A stretch of 64,000 nt of DNA from Deltaproteobacteria bacterium (lineage in GTDB: Bacteria; Desulfobacterota; Desulfomonilia; UBA1062), in assembly GCA_029552245.1 (NCBI GenBank), contig JAKPDW010000005.1, forward strand, positions 145,456 through 209,455, given 5' to 3'. Made by a program: the position numbers and the translations under genes. Every line of letters starts with the position of its first letter. Within the stretch, counting starts at the first letter, position 1. The notes under the pieces were generated by a model. It saw only the letters and a program-made list of their open reading frames with translations. It was not told the origin of the DNA and did no database searches. Below are positions 28,107 through 38,177 of the stretch, piece by piece.

Positions 28107-30217
28107 GAAGCCCCCCTGTGCACGGGCAGCCTCACCGTGAAGGTCGACCCCCTGCCCGGCTCGCTCTCGACGCGTATCTCGCCGCCGTGCCGCCTCACGA
28201 TGTCGTAGGAGATGGACAGCCCGAGCCCTGTCCCCTTGCCCTTTTCCTTGGTGGTGAAGAACGGCTCGAAGATCCTCTTCAGGTTTTCCCCCGGGATCCC
28301 GCATCCGGTGTCCTCGACGCTCACCTCTACCCAGCCGTCCTTTTCCCTCGACTTAACGATGATCTCCCCGCTGCCGTCTATGGCGTGCGCGGCGTTCACG
28401 AGCAGGTTCATGAAGACCTGGTTGATCTGCTGGGGGTAACACCTCACGGAGGGGAGCTCGCCGAGGTCCTTCCTGAGACGCGCCTTGTACTTGATCTCGT
28501 TCCAGACGATGTTGATCGTGCTCTCGATGCACTCGTTCAGGTCCGCCTCCGTCTCCTCGGGGGCGTCGCTGCGAGAGAAGCTCTTGAGGTCGTGGACGAT
28601 CTTCTTGACCCTCTCCGCACCCTCGAGGGACTCGGAGATCACGTTCATGACGTCATCGAGGATCGTGCCTATCTTGAGATCCCGCCTCCTCTGCATGGCT
28701 GTCTCCCACGCACCCTCCCCCCGGAGTTGCCCGGAGAGCTCCTCGAGGAGCCCCAGGTACTCGAGGAGCCTGCCCAGGTACTTCTCGAGCGTGTTCAGGT
28801 TGCTCATGATGAACCCGATGGGGTTGTTGATCTCGTGGGCAACCCCTGCGGCGAGCTGCCCGATGGACGCGAGCTTCTCCGCCTTGATCACCTGGGTGTG
28901 CGCATCCTTGAGCTCCGTGTATGCCTTGCGCAGTTCCTCGTTGGACCGCTCGAGGCCCATCTTCATCTCCTCGAGCGCGGCGTTCTTCTCCAAGAGGGCC
29001 CGCTCGAGCGAGACCCTCTCGCTCACGTCCCTCACCACCCCCCTGAAGCCAGCCTTTTTTCCCGCACTGTCCACGACGAGGGAGATCGTCGCCTCGGCGT
29101 GTACGGCGCCTCTCACCCCTGACCTGATCACCAGGGGAAAGTTCCTGATCGGCTTCCCGGTCGTGTAGGCCTCCTCGAAGGCGTCGTGGAGAGACTGCAC
29201 GCTCTCGTCATCGAGGATCGCGAACACGTCCGTCTTCAGCAGGGCCTCCATGTCCATGCCCGCGGCCCGGCACATGGAGGGGTTCGCGAAGGTGAACCTG
29301 CCTGCGAGGTCCGTCTCAAAGTATCCCTCTTCCATGTTCTCGAGTATCGAGCGGAACTTCTCCTCGCTCTTGGCGAGCGCCTTCCTTGCCATGACCATGT
29401 CCGTGATGTCGCGGGCGAACCCGCGCACTCCGACGGGCTCGCCTTCCTTTCGCACGAGGTGATTCGAGTACTCGAAGTAGTGGCGGTTCCCCTCTGCATC
29501 ATCCACCGCAACGATGCCCGAGTCGCTGCCGTTCTCGAGGATCCTTTGCAGGTAGTCGTCGAAGCCGGGTTTCAGTCTCTCGGGGATGAGGTCCCGTATG
29601 TTCATCCGGGAGACCTCGGCGCCCACGAGGTTCCTCCACTCGCGCCTGAGGGAGAGGTTGCTCTCGGAGTCCACGTAGTTGCCTTCCAGGTCGTGGTAGT
29701 AGAGGATGTCCGACACGTTCTCGAAGAGCTCCCGGTATTTCGCCTCGCTCTCCCTCAGGGTCTCCTCCGCGCGCCTGGTCTCGGTGAGATCCAGCATGAC
29801 GCCGACGATCCCTTCCGGGGTCCCCTCGGCCCCCGCCACAACGGCACGTGTGAACCTGACGTCGCGGATGTCACCCGCCGCATTCCCGATCGCCACATCG
29901 AACGACTGCTCGCAGGGGTTCTCGAGGATCTCCCGGTCCTTCTCCCTAAACAGGCGCACCTTCTCGTTCGACGTGACGAGGTCCTCGACCCTCAGCCCCC
30001 TGAGGTCCTTTCTCGAACGGCCCGAGAAACGCTCGAACGCCTTGTTGCACCAGAGGTACGCGCCCGAGCGATCCTTAAAGAACACCGGCACCGGCAGGGC
30101 GTCCAAGATCCGCTGGAACAAGGCTTCAGCGCCCACTGCAGGCGGGCCATCGCTGCATCCGGTCGCAGGATTCGAAGAGATCGTTTCTTCACCATGGATG
30201 TCAGGTGGGTGTTTCAT
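28103..30217 (-). CDS. Multi-PAS sensor histidine kinase
   Basis: 704 aa, no membrane helices. Three or more PAS domains occupy about residues 30-410 ([62 protein letters not shown]), then a coiled coil, HisKA of the short 'HEINNP' type ([15 protein letters not shown]) and HATPase ([25 protein letters not shown]). The ATG at 30217 follows GAGAGGGA. It heads the four-gene operon and is the obvious phosphodonor for the three downstream receivers. Confidence 0.9.
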   Translation of the reverse strand: MKHPPDIHGEETISSNPATGCSDGPPAVGAEALFQRILDALPVPVFFKDRSGAYLWCNKAFERFSGRSRKDLRGLRVEDLVTSNEKVRLFREKDREILENPCEQSFDVAIGNAAGDIRDVRFTRAVVAGAEGTPEGIVGVMLDLTETRRAEETLRESEAKYRELFENVSDILYYHDLEGNYVDSESNLSLRREWRNLVGAEVSRMNIRDLIPERLKPGFDDYLQRILENGSDSGIVAVDDAEGNRHYFEYSNHLVRKEGEPVGVRGFARDITDMVMARKALAKSEEKFRSILENMEEGYFETDLAGRFTFANPSMCRAAGMDMEALLKTDVFAILDDESVQSLHDAFEEAYTTGKPIRNFPLVIRSGVRGAVHAEATISLVVDSAGKKAGFRGVVRDVSERVSLERALLEKNAALEEMKMGLERSNEELRKAYTELKDAHTQVIKAEKLASIGQLAAGVAHEINNPIGFIMSNLNTLEKYLGRLLEYLGLLEELSGQLRGEGAWETAMQRRRDLKIGTILDDVMNVISESLEGAERVKKIVHDLKSFSRSDAPEETEADLNECIESTINIVWNEIKYKARLRKDLGELPSVRCYPQQINQVFMNLLVNAAHAIDGSGEIIVKSREKDGWVEVSVEDTGCGIPGENLKRIFEPFFTTKEKGKGTGLGLSISYDIVRRHGGEIRVESEPGRGSTFTVRLPVHRGAS

Positions 30218-30551
30218 GAATAACGTCCCTCTCGTGTCGTACCGCCGGTGTCCTGCCTTCTCCTCGACACGTTCCACGTCCGCGGGCCTTTGAAGCCTCA
30301 CGCCCCTGCCTGCCCGAGACGCCACCGGCAGCGCGGGGTCATCGAGGAGACCCGTGGGACACCTCCGTCTTCTTCTCCCTTCCTGGTATATCGTCACCTC
30401 CGGCCTGCCTCTTGAGCATCATATCCCTGAGAAAAGCAAGCCCATCACCCTGTCCGGCCGAGGGCTCAGGGTGGGGTCGGTACCACCGGGTGCCCCCCGA
30501 AGGGACCCCATCCCTTTGACATCTTTGTTAAAGTTATGTAAAACATACGCC
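30218..30551. other. Divergent intergenic region
   Basis: Lies between the multi-PAS kinase (minus) and the acyltransferase (plus). It holds the plus-strand promoter at 30516-30544. Nothing coding is evident. Confidence 0.45.
30516..30544 (+). promoter_or_regulatory. Predicted sigma70 promoter abutting the acyltransferase start
   Basis: Perfect -35 TTGACA (30516-30521), a 17-base spacer and TAAAAC (30539-30544, 4 of 6 consensus). The expected start of transcription (~30551) coincides with the ATG at 30552, implying a leaderless or nearly leaderless mRNA; no ribosome site is seen in front of that ATG. Confidence 0.5.
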
Positions 30552-31244
30552 ATGTATTGGACGCTCAGGACAGTCTTGGGTTCGTACCTCTACATCGTGG
30601 TCATGATCGTGCCGCACGTGATCGCCTCCCTGTTCAGCAAAACGGGCGACCTCCCTCACCTCATGGCGAGACGGTGGGCCCGCTTCACCCTCAGGTGTTC
30701 GGGATGCAGGGTGATCCTCAAGGGCGTCGAGAACATACCGCAAGGGCCGGCGGTCTACATGGCCAACCACGTGAGCCACTTCGACGTGTTCGCGCTCCTT
30801 GGGTACCTCGAGGTGCAGTTCCGCTGGACCGTGAAGAAGGAGCTCTTCCGCATACCCCTCTTGGGGCTCGCCATGAGGAGGGCGGGCTACATCCTCGTGG
30901 ACAGGTTCAACCACGAGAAGGCCATGGAGAGCATGAAGAGGGCCGCCGCCACGATACGTGCCGGCACCTCCGTCCTCATCTTCCCCGAGGGGACGCGATC
31001 CTGCGACGGCGAGCTGAAATACCCATTCAAGAAGGGCGGCTTCCACCTGGCCAGGGAGGCGGGAGTGCCCATCGTTCCGGTCACGGTCAGCGGAACGTAC
31101 CGGATCCTCCCCAAGGGGGGCGCGATCGTCAGGCCGGGGACCATCACCATCGTGGTGGGCAAGCCCATCGACCCGGCCGGCCACGACATCCCGTCGCTCA
31201 TGGAGGCGGTATACACGGCCATGAAACTCGGTTATACTCTTTGA
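30552..31244 (+). CDS. plsC: 1-acyl-sn-glycerol-3-phosphate acyltransferase (PlsC family)
   Basis: 230 aa membrane-associated acyltransferase, transferring a fatty acyl chain to lysophosphatidic acid or a similar acceptor. N-terminal hydrophobic helix (about 8-28), catalytic NHVSHFD (72-78, HX4D) and acceptor-binding FPEGTRS (144-150). The start was chosen because it gives the usual N-terminal helix. Three bases after its stop begins a second, unusual acyltransferase gene, so the two form an operon. Confidence 0.88.
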   Translation: MYWTLRTVLGSYLYIVVMIVPHVIASLFSKTGDLPHLMARRWARFTLRCSGCRVILKGVENIPQGPAVYMANHVSHFDVFALLGYLEVQFRWTVKKELFRIPLLGLAMRRAGYILVDRFNHEKAMESMKRAAATIRAGTSVLIFPEGTRSCDGELKYPFKKGGFHLAREAGVPIVPVTVSGTYRILPKGGAIVRPGTITIVVGKPIDPAGHDIPSLMEAVYTAMKLGYTL

Positions 31245-31247
31245 CCG

Positions 31248-32510
31248 ATGATCGATGACCTGCTCTACCGCTGCCCCCTCTGCGGCGCTTTCGACTGGCT
31301 CGACAAGGACAGGTGCGTTTCGTGCAGCGCCACGTTCAGGCTCACGGGGAGGTCGGCGGCCGAGATGAACGGCGAGCGGGCCCCCCTGTCGTACTGGTAC
31401 GACAGGACCAGAGGGTTCGACCTCGCGTGCGGCCCTGACGGCACGATCGCGAAGAGCCGCCGCGTCACGCTCTCGAGAGAGGCCGCAAGCGGCATGTACC
31501 ATGGCTTCGCCGGCATCACCGCGTACCACTTCACGAGGGCGAGGATCGACGAGGGGACCCTGACGCTCACCCCCTCGAGCCTCACCTTCGCCGGGCTCGC
31601 CGCCCGGATGACCATCCCCATGGAGGGCATCCTCTCCCTCACCATCGAGTCCAACACCCTCATCGTGGTGGGTGCGGGGCACGGCGCCCTCTTCTTCGAT
31701 TTCCACGAGGAGTCGGGCAAGAAGTGGGAGGACCTCCTGAGAAAGACCCTCGAGCGCCACTACGAGGGAGACGAGATCGTGGAGTTCTACCCGCGGGTGC
31801 GGTTGAGATCCGGCATCACCCGCACGCCGCGCACGGAGGCTCCCGCAAGAGAGCTCCGCGCGCCCGCGAGGAGATGGTACAGGAAGGACACGAGCCTGCT
31901 CGAGACGATCCTGAAACCCCTGGGGAAGTTCTTGGTCAGGGCGCTGCTCACCGTGGAGGTGAGGGGGGTGGAGAACATCCCGAAGAGCGACCCGGCCGTC
32001 ATCCTCCCCAACCACGAGTCGTTCCTCGACTCGGTGATCCTGCGCTTCCTGACGCCCAGGACCATCTGGTTCATGGCCAAGAACTCGGAGTACAGGGGCG
32101 CTTTCATGAAGTGGTTCCTCAGGCACGCATCGACCTTTCCCGTCAGGAGGTACACCATCGACGTGCTGGCCGTGCGCAACGCCGTCAGGGTGGTCTCCTC
32201 GGGCAACCTCCTCGGCATCTTCCCCGAGGGCGAGCGCACCTGGGACGGGAGGATGCTCCCGATCCGCATGGGCGCGGCGAGGCTCGTGCTGGCGCTCGGG
32301 GTCCCGGTGATCCCAGTGGGTATATCGGGCGCCTACGATCTCATGCCCCGGTGGACCCACTCCATCCGCAGGGCCGATGTGCGGGTCGCGATAGGAGAGC
32401 CTCTGAATCTCCCCAAAATACCGGTTTCGAGGCAGACCGCATCCGACATAGACGCGGCGTCCCGCGCGATCAGGGAAGCGATCGAGCGCCTTCGCGGGGG
32501 ATCGGCGTGA
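31248..32510 (+). CDS. Zinc-ribbon / PH-like / PlsC-type acyltransferase fusion
   Basis: 420 aa. N-terminal zinc ribbon with CPLC (9-12) and CVSC (23-26), a middle beta-rich segment (about 90-175) that looks like a bacterial PH/GRAM-type domain, then an acyltransferase domain with NHESFLD (255-261) and FPEGERTWDG (325-334). The catalytic His and Asp are present. The acceptor is likely a lysophospholipid or other lipid, but the added domains suggest a special role or membrane targeting. Its stop overlaps the GTG start of RNase J (GTGA). Confidence 0.8.
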   Translation: MIDDLLYRCPLCGAFDWLDKDRCVSCSATFRLTGRSAAEMNGERAPLSYWYDRTRGFDLACGPDGTIAKSRRVTLSREAASGMYHGFAGITAYHFTRARIDEGTLTLTPSSLTFAGLAARMTIPMEGILSLTIESNTLIVVGAGHGALFFDFHEESGKKWEDLLRKTLERHYEGDEIVEFYPRVRLRSGITRTPRTEAPARELRAPARRWYRKDTSLLETILKPLGKFLVRALLTVEVRGVENIPKSDPAVILPNHESFLDSVILRFLTPRTIWFMAKNSEYRGAFMKWFLRHASTFPVRRYTIDVLAVRNAVRVVSSGNLLGIFPEGERTWDGRMLPIRMGAARLVLALGVPVIPVGISGAYDLMPRWTHSIRRADVRVAIGEPLNLPKIPVSRQTASDIDAASRAIREAIERLRGGSA

Positions 32511-34126
32511 ACCGAGTGAAGGTCATTCCCCTGGGGGGCGTCAGGGAATTCGGCCTCAACTCGATGGTCGTCCGGACCTCGGCAGGCGCCGTGCTCATAG
32601 ATGCGGGGCTCATGTTCCCCAAGTTCAACTCCACCGGGATCGAACAGCTCATCCCCGACTTCTCGTACGTGGTGGAAAACCAGGAGGCGTTCCAGGGGAT
32701 CGTGCTCACCCACGGCCACGAGGATCACATAGGAGCACTGCCGTACCTCCTCAGGGAGGCTCCGATCCCGGTCTACGGCCACCCGTTCGCCCTCGAGCTC
32801 GCCAGGCGCAAGCTGAGGGAGTGCGACGCTGACGTGCGGGCGCGGCTCGTGCCGGTGTACCCCGGCGACAGGGTGGAGCTGGGGGGGATGGAGATCGCCT
32901 TCACCGAGGTCGAACACTCGACCATCGGCTGCTACAGCCTCTGCATGAGAACGCCGCAGGGCATCGTGGTCCACTCAGGAGACTTCAAGACCCTGCCGCC
33001 TACCGGCTTCTGCCCCTGGGGCGCGCCCGTGGAACTCTTCGTCTGCGACAGCACCAACGCCGAGATAGACCCCAGAAACGCGGACGAAAAGGTGGTCTGT
33101 TCCTGCATCGAGGACATCGTGAAGAACACCGAGGGCGCCGTGGTCGTCTCGACGTTCTCCAGCAACGTGATGCGCATCAGGATGCTCTACGAGATCGCCG
33201 TGACGCACAACCGCAAGGTCACCATCATCGGGAGGAGCCTCACCCAGGTGGTGGACATAGCGACCGACCTGGGACTCCTGGAGCTCGAGTCGCGCGACCT
33301 CGTGAAGCCGGAAGAGATCACGACCATGGACAGGTCGAGGCTCATGGTCATCTGCACCGGCACCCAGGGGGAGATGTACTCGGTCCTCTCGCTGATCGCG
33401 AGGGGGTGGCACCGGTTCAAGGTGCGCTCGGGCGACAGCGTGATCATCTCCGCGCGCATCATCCCCGGGAACGAGATCGCCATAGGCAGGTGCATCGACC
33501 AGCTCATCGACTACGGGGCGAGGGTCTACTACCCGGACGTGGCGCCGGTGCACGCCACCGGTCATGCCACGCACCACCAGCTCGTGGAGGCCGTGAAATC
33601 CCTCTCCCCCAGGATCGTCATGCCGGTCCACGGCGAGCTCAGGCACATGAAGGCGCTCGCCGAGCTCGTCTCCGGCTCTCCTGGAGCGAGACCTGAGTTC
33701 GTGTTCGCCAGGGCGGGCCAGGAATGGTCCCTCGCCGACGGCAGGATGGAGCTCACCGGCGAGGTCCCCCACGGCAAGTGCTTCGTGGACGGCGAACTCA
33801 CGGGCGACATCAAGGACGTGGTGCTGAGGGACCGCAGGCACATATCGGAAGGCGGCCTCATCGTCGTCTTCACGGTGCTCGACTCGGCGAACGCGGAGAT
33901 CGTCCTGGGCCCGGACATCATGTGCAAGGGCGTGGTGCCGGCGAGCATGGAGGCCGAGATCGTAGAGGAGATCAAACAGGTCGCGGCCTCGGCCCTCGAA
34001 GCCTCCCTCACGAGGGACACCGACACGCAGGTGGCGAAGAACCGGGTGCGGGAGTCCATAGGGTCCATGATCAAGGCCAGGCTCGGCAAGAAGCCCATGA
34101 TCATCCCTGTGATCATGGAGCTGTGA
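32507..34126 (+). CDS. rnj: Ribonuclease J
   Basis: 539 aa metallo-beta-lactamase/beta-CASP ribonuclease with 5'-3' exo- and endonuclease activity. Metal-binding HGHEDH is at 69-74, VHSGDFK later; the beta-CASP region has CTGTQGEMYSVLS and the last motif MPVHGELRHM. The C-terminal domain is complete, ending IIPVIMEL. GTG start at 32507 overlaps the previous stop; GTG at 32516 is an alternative. RNase J presence together with a YhaM-like enzyme gives this organism both 5' and 3' RNA exonucleases of Gram-positive type. Confidence 0.93.
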   Translation: MNRVKVIPLGGVREFGLNSMVVRTSAGAVLIDAGLMFPKFNSTGIEQLIPDFSYVVENQEAFQGIVLTHGHEDHIGALPYLLREAPIPVYGHPFALELARRKLRECDADVRARLVPVYPGDRVELGGMEIAFTEVEHSTIGCYSLCMRTPQGIVVHSGDFKTLPPTGFCPWGAPVELFVCDSTNAEIDPRNADEKVVCSCIEDIVKNTEGAVVVSTFSSNVMRIRMLYEIAVTHNRKVTIIGRSLTQVVDIATDLGLLELESRDLVKPEEITTMDRSRLMVICTGTQGEMYSVLSLIARGWHRFKVRSGDSVIISARIIPGNEIAIGRCIDQLIDYGARVYYPDVAPVHATGHATHHQLVEAVKSLSPRIVMPVHGELRHMKALAELVSGSPGARPEFVFARAGQEWSLADGRMELTGEVPHGKCFVDGELTGDIKDVVLRDRRHISEGGLIVVFTVLDSANAEIVLGPDIMCKGVVPASMEAEIVEEIKQVAASALEASLTRDTDTQVAKNRVRESIGSMIKARLGKKPMIIPVIMEL

Positions 34127-34268
34127 GCGGGCTCTCCTCCACGGGCTGGGAAAGACGGCGCTCGAGGGGGGCATGCCCATGATGCGACACCCGAAACCCT
34201 CCGGGACCGAGCGCCATGACGACCGACGGACAATCGCCTCCGGAGAACGCCCGCTCATCGAGAGGACT

Positions 34269-34296
34269 TTGACTTCTTCATGATTTCTGGTATGGA
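34269..34296 (+). promoter_or_regulatory. Possible sigma70 promoter for ftsK-lolA
   Basis: TTGACT (34269-34274), a 16-base spacer and TATGGA (34291-34296) in the 247-base gap before ftsK, which is locally richer in A/T. Weak match. Confidence 0.3.
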
Positions 34297-34373
34297 CGAT
34301 ACGAGGGCTTTGAATTACAGCATGATGCAGGAAATGCATCGATAGGCGGGAAACCGGGCAAAAGGGGAGGGTC

Positions 34374-36599
34374 ATGCCTGCAAAAAGGGAGCGCGCAAGC
34401 GATCTGCCTCTTCACATCATCGGGCTCGTGCTCCTCTTCTGCGCCGTCTTCGTGTTCCTCTCCCTTGTGTCGTACTCACCGGACGACCCGGGTTTCTCGC
34501 TCTCCAGGAAGGCGGACGAGGTCCGCAACTGGATGGGGTTCGTGGGCTCGTACCTGGCCGACGGCCTGTACCTCCTCGTGGGCGTCTGGTCGTTTTCCCT
34601 GCCCGCCTTCATGGTGGACTACGCGTACCGGTATTGCCTCAGGAAAAGACAGGTCCGGTGGCTGCACCCCTCGAGCACGGCGGTCATATCGTTCGCGGTG
34701 CTCGGCATGCTGCACCTGGCGTTCCCCGGGGGCGTCGGGTTCATTGACCCCGGGATGAAGGCAGGCGGCCTCCTGGGAAAGATCATCGCGGAGTCGCTCA
34801 CGGCATACCTCAACTACTGGGGGTCGGTCGTCCTGCTCCTCATGCTGCTGGCTGGCGGCATCATGCTCGGGTACGAGCCGAGGTCCGCGCTGAACGCGCT
34901 CGTCGCATCCTGGGCCGGCCTGAGAGAGCGCATGGCAAGAAGGCGGGCCTTGACGCAGCCGGCGCGCCCCAAGCCGAAGAGGTCAGGCCAGGACACCGGC
35001 CAGGCACAAACCCCGGCCAGGCAGGAGGGGGTCAAGGAACCCCGGATCACGCTGTCGGACAACGAGCCCGCCGTCGCCCTCGAGGTACCGAAACAGGTGA
35101 CCCTCGATTTCATAGAAAACTACCAGCTCCCCTCCCTCTCCCTGCTCTCCAACCCCCCCTCGCGGGGGCGCACCATCACGGAGAAGGAGTTCAGGGCGAA
35201 CGCGTCCTTGATCCTGTCAAAGCTCAAGGACTTCGGCGTGGAAGGCGAGATCCTCGAGATCAGGCCCGGGCCGGTGATCACCATGTACGAGTTCACGCCT
35301 GCACCGGGCATCAAGATCAACAAGATCGTCTCGCTCGCCGACGACCTCGCCATGGCGCTCAAGGCCTCGCCCGTGAGGGTGGTGGCCCCCATCCCCGGCA
35401 AGGACGCGGTGGGCATAGAGATACCCAACCGGACGAGGGAGATCGTGGGCCTCAGGAGGATCCTCGCCAGCAAGGAGTTCACCACGTCGACCGCGCCGCT
35501 CACGCTCGCCCTCGGCACCGACATCGAGGGCACGCCCGTGGTGGCGAACCTGGCGAAGATGCCGCATCTCCTCATCGGGGGCGCAACGGGCATGGGCAAG
35601 AGCGTGGGGCTCAACGCCATGATCCTCTCGCTCCTCTACAAGAACAACCCCTCGGAACTGAAGTTCATCATGATCGACCCGAAGCGCATCGAGCTGTCCC
35701 ACTACGAGGGGATCCCCCACCTCATCCACCCCGTGGTCACGGACCCCAGGCACGCCCTGCCCGTGCTCAAGTGGGCCGTGCACGAGATGGAGCAACGCTA
35801 CGCCCTGTTCAAGGAGCACGGGCTCAAGGGCATCGACTCGTACAACAAGAAGATCAGGAAGGACGACCCGAATGCGGGCTCGACGCTCGCGTGCCTGGCG
35901 AACGAGGACGGGACCGCCCCCCTGGGCGTGCTCCCGAAGATCGTGATCGTCATAGACGAGATGGCGGACCTCATGATGGTGAACCGGGAGGTGGAGGTCT
36001 ACATAGCGAGGCTTGCCCAGATGGCCAGAGCGGCGGGCCTCCATCTCATCGTGGCGACCCAGAGGCCCTCGGTGGACGTGATCACCGGGCTCATCAAGTC
36101 GAACTTCCCCTCGAGGATCTCGTTCAGGGTCTCCTCGAAGATCGACTCCCGCACCATCCTCGATTCTTCGGGCGCGGACCAGCTCCTGGACAACGGCGAC
36201 ATGCTCCTCCTCACGCCCGGGACCACCCACCTCAAGCGGATCCACGGCGCATACGTCTCGGAGGAGGAGATCGAGAAGGTCATCTCGTTCATCAAGGAAC
36301 AGCAGGAGCCCGAGTACGTCAGGGAGATAGACACCCACATAGAGGAACTCGCGCAGGACGACGGCCTCACCGGGGCAGACCCCGGGTACGACCCCATGTA
36401 CGACGAGGCGCTCGAGTTCGTGACGAGCAAGGGGACGGCATCCATCTCCCTCATCCAGCGCAGGTTCCGGATCGGCTACAACCGGGCGGCCAGGATCATC
36501 GAGCAGATGGAGTCCGAGGGCATCCTGGCGCCGGCGGATGCGGCGGGCAAGCCGCGGAAGGTCTTGGTGAAACCGTATGCACGCGAGCTCGAAGAGTAA
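34374..36599 (+). CDS. ftsK: DNA translocase FtsK/SpoIIIE
   Basis: 741 aa. Four or five N-terminal membrane helices (about 15-170), a short charged linker, the alpha/beta motor domains with Walker A GGATGMGKS and Walker B IVIVIDEMADLMM, ATQRPSVDVITG, and a C-terminal winged-helix gamma domain (from about 675, ISLIQRRFRIGYNRAARIIEQME) that reads polar DNA sequences. It pumps DNA through the closing septum and works with XerCD recombination, though xerC lies 34 kb away here. The linker is short compared with E. coli FtsK. It overlaps lolA by 23 bases. Confidence 0.96.
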   Translation: MPAKRERASDLPLHIIGLVLLFCAVFVFLSLVSYSPDDPGFSLSRKADEVRNWMGFVGSYLADGLYLLVGVWSFSLPAFMVDYAYRYCLRKRQVRWLHPSSTAVISFAVLGMLHLAFPGGVGFIDPGMKAGGLLGKIIAESLTAYLNYWGSVVLLLMLLAGGIMLGYEPRSALNALVASWAGLRERMARRRALTQPARPKPKRSGQDTGQAQTPARQEGVKEPRITLSDNEPAVALEVPKQVTLDFIENYQLPSLSLLSNPPSRGRTITEKEFRANASLILSKLKDFGVEGEILEIRPGPVITMYEFTPAPGIKINKIVSLADDLAMALKASPVRVVAPIPGKDAVGIEIPNRTREIVGLRRILASKEFTTSTAPLTLALGTDIEGTPVVANLAKMPHLLIGGATGMGKSVGLNAMILSLLYKNNPSELKFIMIDPKRIELSHYEGIPHLIHPVVTDPRHALPVLKWAVHEMEQRYALFKEHGLKGIDSYNKKIRKDDPNAGSTLACLANEDGTAPLGVLPKIVIVIDEMADLMMVNREVEVYIARLAQMARAAGLHLIVATQRPSVDVITGLIKSNFPSRISFRVSSKIDSRTILDSSGADQLLDNGDMLLLTPGTTHLKRIHGAYVSEEEIEKVISFIKEQQEPEYVREIDTHIEELAQDDGLTGADPGYDPMYDEALEFVTSKGTASISLIQRRFRIGYNRAARIIEQMESEGILAPADAAGKPRKVLVKPYARELEE

Positions 36600-37200
36600 C
36601 CTCGTGTTCTCCATCCTCATCCTGGCCCTGGCCATACCCGCCATGGCGCCGGCGGCCGGCCTCGAGGCCATCCAGAAGCGTTACGGCGGCGTCACGGACT
36701 TCAAGGCCTCCTTCAGCCAGGAGACCTTCCAGGCCCTCTCCGGGAAGACGGTGCACTTCGAGGGCGTGGTGTCGTACAAAAAGGGATCGGGCGTGAGGAT
36801 GGACGTCACGAAACCAGAACGCCAGATCATCATCCTCAAGGGATCCACGGTGCTCGTCGTGCTGCCCGACTCGGGGACGTCCCAGGTTCAGGACGTCCCG
36901 CCCGAGATCGCCGCCCAGAACATCCTGGGCTTTTTCTCGGGCCTGTCGTCCATCGAGGAGTTCTACTCGGTCCAGAAGTTCGAAGACCGCATCGTGCTGG
37001 TGCCGAAGAACGGCACGGGCTCCATCACCGTCTGGGTCGACAAGGACAACCTCATCAGGCGCATCGGCCTGAGGGACGCCATGGGCAATTCGAGCGACGT
37101 CAGCATACAGGGCTACCTCTTCAACCAGGGCATCCCGGACTCCGCGTTCGGGACGAACGCCGCGTCATTCGAGCAGGCAGGCAAGGACAAGGCCAAGTAA
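36577..37200 (+). CDS. lolA: Outer-membrane lipoprotein carrier protein LolA
   Basis: 207 aa periplasmic chaperone that carries lipoproteins from LolCDE to the outer membrane. Signal peptide (about 8-27), then the LolA pattern GVTDFKASFSQETFQALSGK, SGVRMDVTKPERQIII, NILGFFSGL and VPKNGTGSITVWVDKDNLIRRI. Normal length. It overlaps ftsK, the same ftsK-lolA order found in many proteobacteria. Its presence indicates a diderm cell envelope. Confidence 0.9.
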   Translation: MHASSKSNLVFSILILALAIPAMAPAAGLEAIQKRYGGVTDFKASFSQETFQALSGKTVHFEGVVSYKKGSGVRMDVTKPERQIIILKGSTVLVVLPDSGTSQVQDVPPEIAAQNILGFFSGLSSIEEFYSVQKFEDRIVLVPKNGTGSITVWVDKDNLIRRIGLRDAMGNSSDVSIQGYLFNQGIPDSAFGTNAASFEQAGKDKAK

Positions 37201-37577
37201 GACCGCGGCTCACCCGGGTGCACGCAGGCGCCGGCCCGGGCCACATGCCGCCAGCGCTCAAAACGTCAGAGGGCATGGCGACGACGCGCCCCTTGCACAC
37301 GCAGCCGGGCTTCCGCCGAAGCCTTGGGCGGCAACCGCCGTGTTCGAGCACGCCCCTGCCCGTTACGCCCTCCAACCGTCGAGCCGCCGTTTTCGAGCTC
37401 GAACCCGTGGTGAATCGTTACCAGGGGGGCGACAAGGGTTTTTAGCACCTCGAACGACCTGATATCTCGCGTGATCTCTTCTTTTTTATGACCACTGTAA
37501 AGATTTTTCCCCCGTTTCCCGAAACGAACGCATCGGCAAAGGGATCGCGTGCAATCTGAATCAAGGAGGATGAAGGA
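37201..37577. other. Intergenic region upstream of a secreted protein gene
   Basis: No coding frame. The last 140 bases are richer in A/T. A weak sigma54-like element lies at 37534-37549. Confidence 0.4.
37534..37549 (+). promoter_or_regulatory. Weak sigma54-like promoter for the first secreted paralogue
   Basis: CGGCAAAGGGATCGCG has GGCA and CGC with the right 12-base GG-GC offset but several mismatches. Transcription would start near 37560, just before the AAGGAGG site. The strong sigma54 promoter of the paralogue (38736-38751) is the reason for considering it. No CTATCA-type palindrome was found upstream. Confidence 0.3.
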
Positions 37578-38078
37578 ATGAGGAAACTTTGGGTAGGTTT
37601 GCTGGTGGGGGTCATGACTTTCGCAATCGGCGGCATCGCCAAGGCGGCCACCGACACCTCGACCGTCCAGGTCACCGTCGCCGCGATCGATGCGCTGGTG
37701 GTGACCGACGGCGGAACCATCACGCTCGACGAGGTGGCCGGCAACAACATCACGGGCGACCCTGACACCACGGCTCGTCTCAGCTACACGCACAACTTCG
37801 CAACGAACAGGATGATCACGGCCGAAGTCCTGGCAGGCGGAATGCCGGCCGGTACCCAGGACATCACGCTCACCGTGGCGGTCGCAGGCGGCGCAGGCAC
37901 GGTGACGCTCGTCTCCGGCGGCACCCGGTACGGCAGCCCCCAGGCGGTGTGGAACAACATACCCAGGGGAGCGATCAGCGACGCGACCGTGACCTACGGC
38001 GCGAGCGCCACGGCATCCGGGACCGAGGCCGGGTCGTACACGTTCACGGTCACGTTCACCAGTACGGACCAGACGTAA
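37578..38078 (+). CDS. Secreted beta-rich protein, paralogue 1
   Basis: 166 aa with a clear signal peptide (MRKLWVGLLVGVMTFAIGG, cleavage after AKA). The mature part is rich in Thr, Val, Gly and Ala in alternating pattern, as in a beta sandwich, and has no cysteines. It shares the block ITAEVLAGGMPAGTQDITL and a similar ending (YTFTVTFTS) with the convergent gene at 38178-38720. AAGGAGG precedes the ATG. The pattern is reminiscent of surface or fimbria-like subunits, but I do not recognise a named family. Ends in a strong terminator. Confidence 0.82.
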   Translation: MRKLWVGLLVGVMTFAIGGIAKAATDTSTVQVTVAAIDALVVTDGGTITLDEVAGNNITGDPDTTARLSYTHNFATNRMITAEVLAGGMPAGTQDITLTVAVAGGAGTVTLVSGGTRYGSPQAVWNNIPRGAISDATVTYGASATASGTEAGSYTFTVTFTSTDQT

Positions 38079-38134
38079 GCTCAACCAATCCCGAGCCCGC
38101 ACTCGGGATGGCACCTTTCCCTTTGTCGAGCACG

Positions 38135-38163
38135 GGCCCCCGGCAAGCCGGGGGCCTTTCTTG
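38135..38163 (+). terminator. Terminator between the two convergent secreted-protein genes
   Basis: GGCCCCCGGC (38135-38144) pairs perfectly with GCCGGGGGCC (38147-38156), with TTTCTTG after it. The hairpin is symmetric and could stop transcripts from both directions, though only the plus side has a T-rich tail. Confidence 0.85.
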
Positions 38164-38177
38164 TTCGAGATCTCCGG

